From positions 122,001-186,000 of the forward strand of contig CAJNDS010002766.1 of the NCBI GenBank assembly GCA_905221605.1: a stretch of DNA of 64,000 bases, in the 5' to 3' direction. A program made the translations under genes and the position numbers. The stretch comes from Symbiodinium natans. Lineage: Eukaryota; Sar; Dinophyceae; Suessiales; Symbiodiniaceae. This document shows positions 10,674 through 21,500 of this stretch, in pieces. The notes below the pieces were generated by a model, which saw nothing but the letters and a program-made list of their open reading frames with translations, made no database searches and was not told where the DNA came from. How positions within the stretch are numbered: position 1 is the first letter of the stretch; each line of letters starts with the position of its first letter.

Positions 10674-13600
10674 TCATGTAGAGATGGCGATGAGGACTAC
10701 GCCTGACAACGTGCAGCCGGGCTCTGCCTTCTTTTGGAAGGGTTGAGGGGTAGAACCCTAAACCCCAACAATGGAATTGCGCACGATAGCGAGGGTGCCC
10801 CCTAGAGGCGCACTTCCAGCGCACGTACACTGATGCACACCCTAAACCTGTGAACCCTGTAACCCCTAAAAAACCGAAAGGGTGCCGCCTCCGAATATGG
10901 GTACCCAGAAAGGGACCCTGTTGGAGGAAACGACCCTTCAGGAGGTCTAAAACCTGCCTGGCCCCGACACCCTAAACCCTAAACCCTAAACCCTAAACCC
11001 TAAACCCTAAACCCTAAACCCTAAACCCGCCTGGCAGGCGAAGGGCCAAACCGAGGAAAGCCCACATTCGGCCTCTCCAGCTCTTCACCTCAAAAGAGAA
11101 GTTGAGAGGTTTAGGGTCTTACTTGGAGGTTCAGGGTGCTTAGTAACCCAATTGTCACTGTGCTTCTAACCCAGTTGTAACCCTATTAGGGTACTTAAGG
11201 AGCTTAAAAGGGGTGGAGTGGGGGGGGGTGGGGGGGGGGGGGTGGGGAGGGGTGGGGGGGTGGGGGGGGGGCGGGTGGGGTGGGGGGGGGGGGGCGGGGG
11301 GGTGGGGGGGGGGTGGGGGGTTGGCTCATAAAGCCTCCCCACCAATACCCAATAGGCCCTGAAAGCTAAACCCTGGACGAGTCCAGTTGGAGCAGTCTTT
11401 CCCAGATGCCTCTCCGAAAAGTGCCATGCCGATGATCAGCCCGACAATGCCGGGAAGGCTGCCAATGATCCTTGACCCAGGTTTGACTTAACCTGTGGGG
11501 TTTTTGGTTTACGGTGTGGAGTTGCTTGTAGCTGCTTCTTTGCAAACAACACATCTTTTATTGATGTTGAAGAAATTCATATTTCATACATTGATGAAAC
11601 ACCATAATATAAGGTTTAGGGTTTAGGGTTTAGGGTTTAGGGCTCAGGGTTCAGGGTTTAGGTTTTAGGGTTTAGGGTTTAGGGTTTAGGCTTTAGGCTT
11701 TAGGGTTTAGGGATAGTATATTAAGAAGAAGAAACAAAACAAAAAAACAAAAAAAAAACGATCTCTATGGCATCGATTCAGGATCGGGAAAGCAACCGCG
11801 AATCCGAGGTCGATGTTGGCCTGCCGAGAAGCATTGGGGTTTAGGGCTTAAGGCTTTGGGTTTAGGGTTTAAACCCTAGGGTTTGCAGAGTTGGGGGGGG
11901 TGGAGGGGGGGCGGGGGGGTTGAGGAGCAATTCTAGGCCCTTGCCAGGTCTGTCTGGTTGTTACAACCCTAAGCCCGCCACCTACGCGTAGAGCAACCCC
12001 CGCGATGGTCTACAGTTGCGTCTGCAGCTAGGCGAGGAGCTGCCCCACCGCCCCCCGCCCCTCGGGACCCCAAACCCTGAACCCGGCCCACACGAAAGCC
12101 TAACCCTGAACCCAAAACTCAAAACCCAAAACCCCAATACCCGAACCCCAAACCCCAAACCCTAAATCCCTAAATCCCGAAGCCCCTGCTGGCCTGGAAC
12201 CACGCCACCTGCGCAATGCCCCAGAGGACCCCTGAGGCGATAGCCGGGAGGATCATGCGGCGTGGCATGTGGCGCCTGAGTCGTTCGGGCACAGGGGGGC
12301 CATACGTGGCCCCCAAGAACCTGCCAAAACAAAGACTCCAAACCTTTAAACCCTAAACCCTAAACCCTAAACCCTAAACCCTAAACCCTAAACCCTAAAC
12401 CCTAAACCCTAAACCCTAGCCCTAACGGCCTCTCCCTGAGAACTGCTGCGTAGATGACGAGGGCCACGGAAGCCGTGCCGAAGATGCCGCAGAAGTGGCT
12501 GAAGACGTAGTCCATGATCTCGGAGCACTACTTGGAGTTTCGAGGTACTTATAAGAAGGGTCATAAGTGCCCTTAAAAAAAAACTATAAACCACAGTTGC
12601 CCTACTTGTAACCCTTTTAGTACCCATAAGCTGCCAACTGTAGAAGTTTGGGGCTTGGAGTGGCGTTTAGCCTTTTGGGTTTAGGCTTAGGGTCTAGGGG
12701 GATTCCAGGGGATTCCCATGAGGTCCGGCGGATGTCGCCGCAGCAAGAACTGAGTGGTTGAGGTGCCGAGGCCATTTCCGGGGCTTTTGGGGGTGGGGGG
12801 GGGGGGGGGGGGGGGGAGGAGTTTGAAGCCTGCACAGGGGTAGCTGGAGTCCTTATCATGAAAACTTCTCTTCAGTCCCTCTACCAGAAAGCACATCGGT
12901 TGCATGCCCCTCTGCCTTGCTGTTAAGGGCTAAGGGTTTAGGGGCTGCAGTCAACAAGGCCAACAAGGGAACAAGATCGATGGCCGCCTAGGGTTTAGGG
13001 TTTAGGGTTTAGGGTTTAGGGTTTAGGGTTTAGGGTTTAGGGTTTAGGGTTTAGGGTTTAGGGTTTAGGGTTTAGGGTTTAGGGTTTAGGGTTTAGGGTT
13101 TAGGGTTTAGGTTTTAGGGTTTAGGGTTTTAGGGCTTAGGGCTTAGCGTTCAGGGTTTAGGGTTTAGGGTTTCGGGTTTAGGGTGACAGCGAAGTAGGCC
13201 TTCGCAACATCCGACCCAAGAACTTGACCCAGGGTCTCTGGTGCGGAAAGAGGATGTGAAGTACTTGGACGTTCAGGCAACTTAGGAACCTAATTTATAA
13301 CTGCTCTTATAAAACAATTATAACCCTATTAGGGTACTTAAGGGGCTTATAAGTGGGTTATAGCTACACTTATAGTTGGTTACTAAGTTCCCTGAACCTT
13401 CCAGAAGGGTACATATTTCTTGTATCCCCAAAAGGACACCAAGTATATACACTCACACTCACCAATATGTAAAAGTAACCCTATATACACTCATCGTCCT
13501 ATATGCACTCATCAGTAACAGCACGATAAACCTTGGTTCATGCAAAAGCGTCATGGTGCACAAGTGTGCAGTACGCTTGCGGAGTGTACGTGCAGGTGTG

Positions 13601-16517
13601 TGGGGCGTGCGCGGTGGCACAAACAGCTTGACTCAAGATCTGAGAACCCTAAACCCAAAACCCAAAACCCTAAACCCTAAACCCTTGAGCCATGTGGCAT
13701 CTGTGCTGTGATTCTCGCCGAAGGCCCCCTGCATGAGGGCCGTGGGAAGATTGAACGTGGTCCCGAAGAGCAATCCTCCAAAGCAGAGCTTCCCGAGACC
13801 CCTCATAAACTAACTTGGAGGTTCAAGGTACTTACTAACGAATTCGAATAACTGTACTTATCACCCACTTATGAGTCGCATAAGTGCCCTAATATGGTTA
13901 TAAGTACATTTATAAAAAAGGAACCAGAAAGGAAGAACACAAAGAGGGTCCTGCGAAGAGGGCCATGCTGACACCCAGCACAAAATTGGCACCCTGGCAA
14001 CGACTGGAGGCTGCGTAGGCCTGTTTCTCGAGATCACACTGGCTCGCCGAAGATTCCGGATAGCTGGTACTCATACCTTCTCTTCTGAACTTGGAGACCC
14101 CTAGCAAAAAATCATAATTTTACAGCTGTTTCTTAGGAATTACAGTGCCCAAAAATTTTAAAAAATATATTTTCAAGTATCCCCAAGATACTTGCTTGGG
14201 AGATCTGATCGGAGATCTCGGATGTGGGACCGTCCTCCTGCGGCCCTGCGGCTTTCTCTGAGCCTTAGCCCCAGTAACCATACTATCATAAGGGCACCCT
14301 TTCTTAGTTGGCTACTTCATAAGGGAAAGCTTAACCCAAAATAAAAAAAGGAAAACCCTTTCTTAGTGGGTGACTTTATAAGGGAAACCTTAAGCAAGGA
14401 AAAGGGTACCACTGGGCTACTGATTAGGAGCACTTCGCGGCGACTGCCTTGGTGACCATGTCATCCTCGCTCTGCGCGTCGCACCTCGCCGCCAAGGAGA
14501 AGAAGATCAGGGATGACAGGGCCAAGCCCAAACCTTGGTGGTTTAGGGTTTAGGGGTTTAGGGGTTTAGGGGTTTAGGGGTTTAGGGGTTTAGGGGTTTA
14601 GGGGTTTAGGGGTTTAGGGGTTTAGGGGTTTAGGGGTTTAGGGTTTAGGGGGGTTTAGGGGTTTAGGGGTTTAGGGGTTTAGTTTAGGGGTTTAGGTTTT
14701 AGGGTTTAGGGGTTTAGGGGTTAGGGGTTTAGAGGGGTTTAGGGGTTTAGGGGTTTAGGGTTTAGGGTTTAGGGTTTAGGGTTTAGGGTTTAGGGTTTAG
14801 GGTTTAGGGGGGTTTAGGGTTTAGGGTTTAGGGTTTAGGGTTTAGGGTTTAGGGTTTAGGGTTTAGGGTTTAGGGTTTAGGGTTTAGGGTTTAGGGTTTA
14901 GGGTTTAGGGTTTAGGGTTTAGGGTTTAGGGTTTAGGGTTTAGGGTTTAGGGTTTAGGGTTTAGGGTTTAGGGGCCCGGTGACCATCTTACAATCAGGGC
15001 AGCCCCATTTTGGGGGTTTAGGGTTTTGGGTTTTGGGTTTAGGGTTTTGAGCTTAGGGCTACCTTTTTTTTGGGGAACCCTGAACCAAAAACAAAGCAAA
15101 AATAGGTACCATGGGCGACCAAGAGGCCCACGCAGTTGGCCAATGGTCTATCAACATGCTCCTTCTTCACGCCAAAGAGCCCAAACTGTCCGGTGAACCA
15201 GCCTAGGTTGCCCAGTAACCTAGGAATAAAAAGGCTGCCCTTTTTTGCTTAAAAGGGGTTTATAACGGAACCTAAACACCCAAAAAAGGGAATAAGGGTA
15301 CTCCTGGGCATCCTAGCAGCCCATGATCATGTTGCTCAAGTCCCAGACGGTGAGTCCCAGGCCCATGCCAATCCTAGGTTTGGCTTTCAACAGCAGTCCC
15401 AAAATCACTTATCTTCAGGGCTCCACACTAACAAAAAACACTAAGGGACATCGAAAAAAAAATATCCCCAATGGCCCATAAACCGATGCCTAGAAGCAGC
15501 TTGATGATGTAAGGGCACATGAGGTTCCCAACCATCCAGATGGCCCCTCCAAAGGCGGCCCAAGGTTCGAACTTGGCCATCATGAGCCCCGGCGGGCTGC
15601 TGAGGGCCATCCCTGTGACCAAGCCCACCTGGGCTGGGCCCCTTCAAAAGCCTTAGGGTTTAGGGTTTAGGGTTTAGGGTTTATAGGGTTTAGGGAAGAT
15701 TCCTGAACATGACCCTCTTAAAGCCCCAATAAGGGAAGATAAAGAAATGTCCCAAGGGGCCTACCGAGCCACAATTAAGATGCCGACGGACATCACGGCA
15801 GAGAAGAAGATGCCGTCGCCGGTGTCGATACCTGACCGTGTCGCAAGAGGCCCCCAGCACCCATCCATCCCCCTGAACCCTAAACCCTAAACCCTGAACC
15901 CTGAACCCTAAACCCTAATTAAACCCTAAACCCTAGACCCTGAACCCTAAACTCCCCGGTTCAGGATCCGGCCTTTAACCGGCAAGTAGTTGATGCCGAA
16001 GCCCACCTTATAACAACCGTGGGGGGCGTGGCAATGTTCGACACGACACGACGCTACGGCTCCTGGCGATTCCCTAGGGCTCCAAGTATACAAAGAAATA
16101 CCTACATTGATGTCTAAAGTCTATAAATCATGCCTACCCCAAAGGATCCATGTACCTAGTATATTCTTGGGCCCTAAAGCTACTCTATAGGAACCCCTTT
16201 AAGGCCCAAGTATATACTATATAGGTACATGGATCCTTTGGGTACTTTGGGGGGCCAAATTTGGAGCCTTCGGGATTGAGAGGGATCTGAGCCGCACGCA
16301 CCCGCTATGAGGCAGCAGCTGTATCCCAAAGCCCTTGGCTGGCCCAAAGAAGGTTCGCGCGCGAAAGAAGCAGTTTAGGGTTTAGGGTTTAGGGTGTAGG
16401 GTGTAGGGTGTAGGGTTTAGGGTTTAGGGTTTAGGGTTTAGGGGATAGGGTCTAGGGTTTGGGGCTTAAGGGGTGTGCAAGATGCGTACTCAAGTCAAGG
16501 AGCAAATCGCCGCTCAT
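10674..16517 (-). CDS. TMEM144-family ten-TM transporter, about 17 small exons
   Basis: Spliced by eye on the minus strand, exons reproduce the TMEM144 (DUF1632) order. Start ATG is possibly at 16517. Then ~16265-16350 LGYSCCLIAGAC; ~15970-16008 GFGINYLPVK; ~15766-15832 DTGDGIFFSAVMSVGI; ~15480-15635 WAAFGGAIWMVGNLMCP; ~15318-15375 GLGLTVWDLSNMIMG; ~15118-15203 WFTGQFGLFG; ~14425-14526 ALSSLIFF; ~14195-14260 a linker; ~13935-14100 NFVLGVSMALFAG; ~13692-13795 GLLFGTTFNLP; ~12425-12530 MDYVFSHFCGIFGTAS; ~12188-12310 ASGVLWGIAQVAWF; ~11781-11826 IDLGFAVAFPI; ~11395-11470 IIGSLPGIVGLIIGMALFGE; ~11042-11090 WRGRMWAFLGLAL; ~10674-10717 CTLSGVVLIAIST then TGA. Human TMEM144 has the same motif order (GSNFVPVK, TGDG, GGxLWxxGN, YVFSHFSGIF, GVMWAIAQ). 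The substrate is probably a sugar or other small solute, by family only. Some short exons (e.g. ~12700-13250) are probably missed. Confidence 0.85.
10972..11030. repeat. CCCTAAA array in a transporter intron
   Basis: About eight perfect heptamers lie between the last two transporter exons. Confidence 0.9.
11120..11330. repeat. Family B element followed by a poly-G tract
   Basis: The TACTTGGAGGTTCAGGGTGCT start at 11120 identifies family B. A ~110-nt almost pure G run with scattered T and C follows (~11216-11326). It could form G-quadruplexes on the plus strand. Both lie in an intron of the transporter gene. Confidence 0.8.
11611..11715. repeat. TTTAGGG array
   Basis: A degenerate TTTAGGG array in a transporter intron, between the FAVAFPI and GIVGLIIG exons. 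Confidence 0.9.
12345..12420. repeat. CCCTAAA array
   Basis: About ten perfect units fill the intron between the FSHF and GIAQVAW exons. A family B relative lies on the other side of the FSHF exon at ~12529-12630, and a poly-G run at ~12787-12818. Confidence 0.9.
12987..13187. repeat. Long TTTAGGG array
   Basis: Roughly 17 perfect units followed by degenerate ones, inside the transporter gene. Confidence 0.93.
13260..13403. repeat. Family B element followed by family G
   Basis: TACTTGG... and a closing inverted copy near 13403 define family B. It abuts a ~115-bp element (13405-13520) with TTTCTTGTATCCCCAAAAGG and ATACACTCA repeats, family G. The same B/G pair recurs in reversed order at 61598-61805. 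Confidence 0.8.
13811..13915. repeat. Family B element acting as an intron between two TM exons
   Basis: The stretch from ACTTGGAGGTTCAAGGTACTT to the TTATAAGTACATTTATA end falls between the NFVLGVSMALFAG and GLLFGTTFNLP exons and accounts for most of that intron. Confidence 0.75.
14266..14420. repeat. Family D intron element without a telomeric insert
   Basis: The left end is AGCCCCAGTAACCATACTATC and the right end is AAAAGGGTACCACTGGGCTAC. The internal CATAAGGG/CACCCTTTCTTAG motif occurs twice. This copy has no telomeric repeats and serves as the empty reference for the copies at 19490-19665 and 22329-22505. It sits in a transporter intron. Confidence 0.8.
14527..15118 (-). other. Transporter intron with direct-repeat borders and a telomeric core
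   Basis: CCAAG occurs at both borders (14522-14526 and 15119-15123). Joining at that repeat gives an in-frame GLLALSSLIFF reading expected of the family. The intron holds a ~435-bp telomeric block and a family D-like end (~15060-15118). Confidence 0.7.
14539..14975. repeat. Largest telomeric array in the window
   Basis: A TTTAGGGG-rich half (~14539-14760) passes into a TTTAGGG half (~14760-14975, about 28 units, mostly perfect). It is wholly inside one intron. Confidence 0.95.
15204..15316 (-). other. 113-nt family D intron flanked by CAGCC direct repeats
   Basis: CAGCC occurs at 15199-15203 and 15317-15321, exactly at the two exon edges. Splicing at the repeat joins NMIMG to WFTGQFG in frame. 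The donor would be GC rather than GT and the acceptor CCTAG. The body carries AGTAACCTAGGAATAAAAAG, shared with the copies at ~18846 and ~51455. Confidence 0.72.
15692..15768. repeat. Family A element, 3' half, fused to a telomeric array
   Basis: ATTCCTGAACATGACCCTCTTAAAG matches the copies at 23904-24005 and 51016-51112. In this copy the other half is replaced by TTTAGGG units (15650-15691). It lies directly against the exon encoding FFSAVMSVGI. Confidence 0.8.
15880..15955. repeat. CCCTAAA/CCCTGAA array
   Basis: A degenerate array in the intron between the YLPVK and DTGDG exons. Confidence 0.9.
16135..16244. repeat. Inverted-repeat element, family F, copy 2
   Basis: The ends TACCCCAAAGGATCCATGTACC and its inverse GGTACATGGATCCTTTGGGTA bound a 110-bp element. 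It lies inside a transporter intron near the N terminus. The body shares CTTGGGCC and GGCCCAAGTATAT with the copy at 6746-6851. Confidence 0.85.
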
Positions 16518-16918
16518 TTTGACGAACCTCAGCTGCTCAGGGCGTCGGGTGTAGGGTGTAGGGTTTAGGGTTTAGGGCGAAGGGTCCAAGGCCGTGGGGA
16601 ACCCTGCTTCAGATTCTGAATTGGCATCCACTGTCCTAAGCCCGATACCTAAACCCTATACCCAAAACCCTCAACCCCAAACCCCACACCTCTCTCCTTC
16701 AACTTCACAGAACCGGCAGGATTATCATGTGTTTCCCTACTACCCCCCCTTATACTACCCCCGCCCCCCCCCCCCCGGTTCTCCCCTTAAGTAAGGTTTA
16801 GGGTTTAGGGTTTAGGGTTTAGGGTTTAGGGTTTAGGGTTTAGGGTTTAGGGTTTAAGGTTTAGGGTTTAGGGTTTAGGGTTTGGGTTGTAGGGTTTCGG
16901 GTTTAGGGTTTAGAGGTT
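16373..16918. repeat. TTTAGGG arrays upstream of the transporter
   Basis: Arrays lie at 16373-16440, ~16555-16575 and 16795-16918, with TGTAGGG variants. A poly-C run lies at ~16763-16777. The putative transporter start exon (16470-16517) sits between them. Confidence 0.85.
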
Positions 16919-16919
16919 C

Positions 16920-18545
16920 TCCCCTTAAATAACCTTAATTAGGCTTAATTGTCCCTAAACAGCCTTAGTTATGGGGAGAACCTAGGGGGGGGGGGGGTAG
17001 TGGAAACCCATGAGATAATACCAGCAGCTGGAGGCTCTGGCACAGGAAGGCTGGACAGGACTTCCGCTCTCGAGCCAAACTGGACGTGCAGCCCTCTTTG
17101 TCATGGCGCGGTTAGACTCGGTGCAACCCTCTAGAAAGTTGCCCCGTCTTTGCGCCCCTCCCCTCGAACTCTTTTGCATATCTCAAGATATCTCAGCGCT
17201 CAGTCTCTAGACCTGATTCTCAGGCAGATACTGGACATAAGAACCCGCGTGGTGGTGCGAAGCTTGATAATTCTGTGCTGCAAGGAGAATGCAAAGAGTG
17301 ATGCCTCTTCTGGTCCTCATTGTTTCGTTCACTCCACACCATCACCGTGCCCGAGCATTCTTTGCTGCGCACGGCACGAAGAGGCAAGGCGTCGGGAAAA
17401 TCGACAGCCATTTAGGCTGTGCAAGACTAATGTATACGTCTTTACCGACAAGCCATAGTGCCGCTCGGCTATCTTGCCATGATGCTTACACAGGAACGGC
17501 GTCTTCGACGGCGTCGTCATACGTCCCTAAGCCTTCCAAACCGCTCACATGACGTTCATCAAACGTTTCCAGAAGTAGCGCTCGGTCCGCCTGAGATGCA
17601 GACTAACCACAACATCAAAGAAGACACCAGCTTTGTAAACGCAGTCAACGTAACTCAAATCAAGATGCACTCGCGAGTTGACGTCCCTTCTGTTGATCCT
17701 GCACTGCGGGCAATTCGCCCCCCCCCCCCCCTCCCAGAGCGTTCGGGGTTTAGGGTTTAGGGTTTAGGCTTTAGGGTTTTGGACTTTGGCCTTAACAACA
17801 AAAACACAAAGCCCCCCCCCCCCCCCGTTTGGCGCATTGGTACGATCGACAACGAAAACAGACTTAGGGTTTGGGGTTTAAAGTGCTTCGGGCTTGGGGT
17901 CGTGAATTAGAATGAACTAAATTAAAGAACAATGAACCCCACATAGAATGAGTGCAAGAACTTATTCACATCATCCATTAAGGAGCTTGAGCTTCACCTC
18001 GCAGCATCCAACCAGCCAACTAGGCTGCAAGCAGAAGGGACAAAAATCACAGAGGATCGCGTCGGAAAGAAGGTGTGTCCGGCATTGGAAAACAAAAACA
18101 AAAACACAACCCAACCCAACGCAACGCAACACAACGCCACTCCACGCAACACCACCCAACGCCACCCAACGCAACACAACGCAACACAACGCAAGCAGAC
18201 ACAAAGAGACAAAGAGAGACACAGAGAGACACAGAGACACACAGAGAGACACAGAGAAACACAAAGACACACAGAGCCACACAGAGACGCAACAGAGATA
18301 CACAGAGACGCAACAGAGACACACAGAGACACACACAGAGACACACACAGAGACACACACAGAGACACACAGAGACACACAGAGACACACACAGAGTCAC
18401 ACAGAGACACACACAACAAAAAAACAAACACCAATATCCCAAGGCAGGCAGGTGCGAGGAGATGGAAGGAGGGAACGGTGTATTAAACACATACTTCGAT
18501 TTTTTTTCTTTTTTTGGGGGGGCGGGGGGGGGAAGGGGGGGAAGG
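16920..18545. other. Intergenic region with homopolymers and an ACACAG microsatellite
   Basis: No gene was recognised between ~16920 and 18060. Poly-G and poly-C runs lie at 16985-16997, 17720-17731, 17813-17826 and ~18516-18540. From ~18180 to 18412 an (ACACAGAG)-type microsatellite opens long but meaningless frames on both strands. It is probably the 3' UTR or last intron of the gene to the right. Confidence 0.55.
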
Positions 18546-18549
18546 ATTC

Positions 18550-21500
18550 TCCCTGAGGCCTGGCAGTCGTCCCGGCACAAGATGCGCTGAGCTTCGACGG
18601 ACCGGCGGCGATACGTCAGGAAGCCCAGGCCCAGGAAGACCTTCTGGTCTAGGGTTTAGGGTTTAGGGTCTAGGGTCTAGGGTTTAGGGGTTAGGGTTTA
18701 GGGTTTAGGGTTTAGGGTATATATACCCTTTTAGGGATTATATAGGGTACTCATTCCCTCACTCCCTACTGAGAACCAGCCAGAAGACCCAGGCTCCGAG
18801 GCAGAGGACGCCCGCCATGTTGGTGCCCAACGTGCGATATCCCACCTAGGCCGAGGAGTAACCTAGGAATAAAAAAAGGGCGCCCTTGCTGGTGTACAGG
18901 GGCTCGTAAGGGAACCTAAACCCTCAACCCTAAACCCTCAACCCTAAACCCCAAACCCTAAACCCTAAACCCCAAAAAAAGGGAAATAAAAGGGCCGACT
19001 CCGTGTCCGAGCCGCTCTTCCCTCGATCGCCGCTTTGCCCTGGAGCTTGTCCTCGAGGCGCTTGTAGAGGCTCTGCTGGTAGTTCCTGGCTCTTTAGGGT
19101 TTAGGGTTTAGGGTTTAGGGTTTAGGATTTAGGGTTTAGGGTTTAGGGTTTAGGGTTTAGGGTTTAGGGTATTAAAAACCTAAATTTAGATTCCTTATTG
19201 GGTTTAAGCACCCTTAAGAATTTTAAACTTGCATTCCTTATTGGGTTTAAGCACCCTTAAGAATTTTAAACTTGCATTCCTTATTGGGTTTAAGTACCCT
19301 TAAGAATTTAAACATATATTCCTTATTGGGTTTAAGCACCCTGTAAGTTTTAAACATATATTCCTTGTTGGGTTTAGGTACCCTTAAAAGATGCAAAATA
19401 AAGCCCAACTATGACCAAGGTTCTGGCCGCGGAACTTGGCCTCGCCCCGGGAGATCTCCACGTTCCCTCCGAGATATTGCCTTGGTAGCCCAGGAACCAT
19501 ATTTAGGGTTTAGGGTTTAGGGTTTAGGGTTTAGGGTCTAGGGTTTAGGGTTTAGGGTTTAGGGTTTATTATAATAAGGGGCACCCTTTTTTGAGTTGGG
19601 TTGTTTGAGGAGGGAACCCAGAACCCAAAAAAAGGGTAGAGGGTACCACTGGGCCACCAAGTTGCGCCACGTCGGCCGGGAGGTACTGCTGGACTATGCT
19701 GTGGAACCTTTCCTTCAGGTCGGGTTGGTGGATGACCTTCCTGTAGATGAACTGCAAGCGCTGTTCGGGCGCATGGAGCTCCACATCCAGAACGATGGCT
19801 TCAGCTGAGTTCGTGGTGACCTCAGGGTGTGAGATTTTCGTAGCTGAGCTTGCCGAGGAAGGTTTGAAGGGGCGGGGGGGGGGGGGGGCTTTCTGTGTGG
19901 GGATGGGTTTTGGATGCTTAGGGGACCCTAAACCCTAAACCCTAAACCCTAAACCCTAAACCCTAAACCCTAAACCCTAAACCCTAAACCCTAAACCCTA
20001 AACCCTAAACCCTAAACCCTAAACCCTAAACCCTAAACAGCAGCCAAGGGTCGTTAGTCTCTATCTCGCGCGTCAGAAGCGCTGGCTCGGAGGAAACTTG
20101 ATTTAGGCCGTCGAAGGTGGGATAGTCCCCAGCAAATTCACGCAGCACCTGCAGGTTTAGGGGTTTAGGGCTGAGGGTTTAGGGTTTAGGGTTTAGGGTG
20201 TAGGGTTAGTCACAGAGGACTTGCATCCCAATTTCACGGATCCGCACTGGCATGCCTATCAAAGGCTCCCATACCCTGTACTGAGGGTTTATCGTTTAGG
20301 GTCTGGGATCGGTATGAGTGAAGGGAACAACCCTAAACCCTAAGCGCTTAACCCCATAAACCCTAAGCCCTAAGCCCTAAACCCTGAACCCTAAACCCTA
20401 AACCCTAAACCCTAAACCCTAAACCGTAAACCCTAAACCCTAAACCCTAAACCCTAAACCCTAAACCCTAAACCCTAAACCCTAAACCTTATCTTGAGGG
20501 GGACTTGCATTGGCACCTTGTCCATAACTGTCTGCAAAAGCTCGGGATGCTTCTGCGCGAACCTGAGTTAAGGTTTAGGGTTTAGGGTTTAGGGTTTAGG
20601 GTTTAGGGTTTAGGGTTTAGGGTTTAGGGTTTAGGGTTTAGGGTTTAGGGTTTAGGGTTTAGGGTTTAGGGTTTAGGGTTTGGGGTTTAGGGTTTAGCCG
20701 CCCCATGTGCAATTGGAGATCAGCCGTGCGCAGAGCTCAAGAAAAGCGCGAGAGGAAAAAACTGAGTGGTCACTACTCACAGGCTCTGCTATCTTAGTAT
20801 CTCTGGATAAGGTAAATATTCCTTGAAAGATACTAGGAGTCTTTAGACGCCTTTTGTGGAACCTTCCTCAGAATGTGTTGTTTGCAAATCTCCAGTGATT
20901 ACCCGTCCCTAAACGCTAAACCCAAAACCCTGAACCCAAAACCCTAAACCCTAAACCCTGAGCCCGAATCCCTCAAGCCCCCTGGAACTTGAAATGATTA
21001 AGAAACATCCAAAAAAAGAAGCTCCTGGAAACTTTCCTCGAAACTTCCCCGGACCTAAACCCTTAATAATTTCATTAAACCCTAACCCTAAACCCGAAAC
21101 CTTAAACCCTAAGTCAGCCCACCCTAGAACCCTAAGTCAGCTTCGAAACGGCGGGGGATCGCTGATGGTCACTGTGAAGTGGACCTTCATGTTGCCTCGG
21201 TCGCCCCAGCAACCACATCTTTAAAATGAGGGATACCCCTTTTGGGGTTGGCTAGGGAACCCTCAATCCTAAACACCATCTAACCCTAAACCCTAAACCT
21301 TCTACACTAAACTCTAAACTCTAAACCCCAAACCCTAAACCCTAAAACTTCTAAACCCGCCTGAAGAGAAAACAAAAAGTGCAACAACAGGGCACCACTC
21401 AGCCAAGCGGCAGACCCTTGGTCCAGCCATTTCAAATGGTGGAGCCGGCTCCACGGCGGCCGTGATGTCTTGCAAGTCGCAGCTCTTGGACCTTTAGGGT

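Noticed and set aside
14539-14975. A real chromosome end
   Set aside because: The array is internal to an intron, with matching transporter exons on both sides.
15560-15575. tRNA B-box-like GGTTCGAA words here and elsewhere
   Set aside because: No matching A box or cloverleaf could be drawn around them. This one lies in a transporter exon.
17948-18590. Long open frames on both strands (up to 202 codons)
   Set aside because: They are produced by the ACACAG-type microsatellite, giving His/Thr/Arg or Cys/Val/Ser-Leu periodic peptides in several frames at once.
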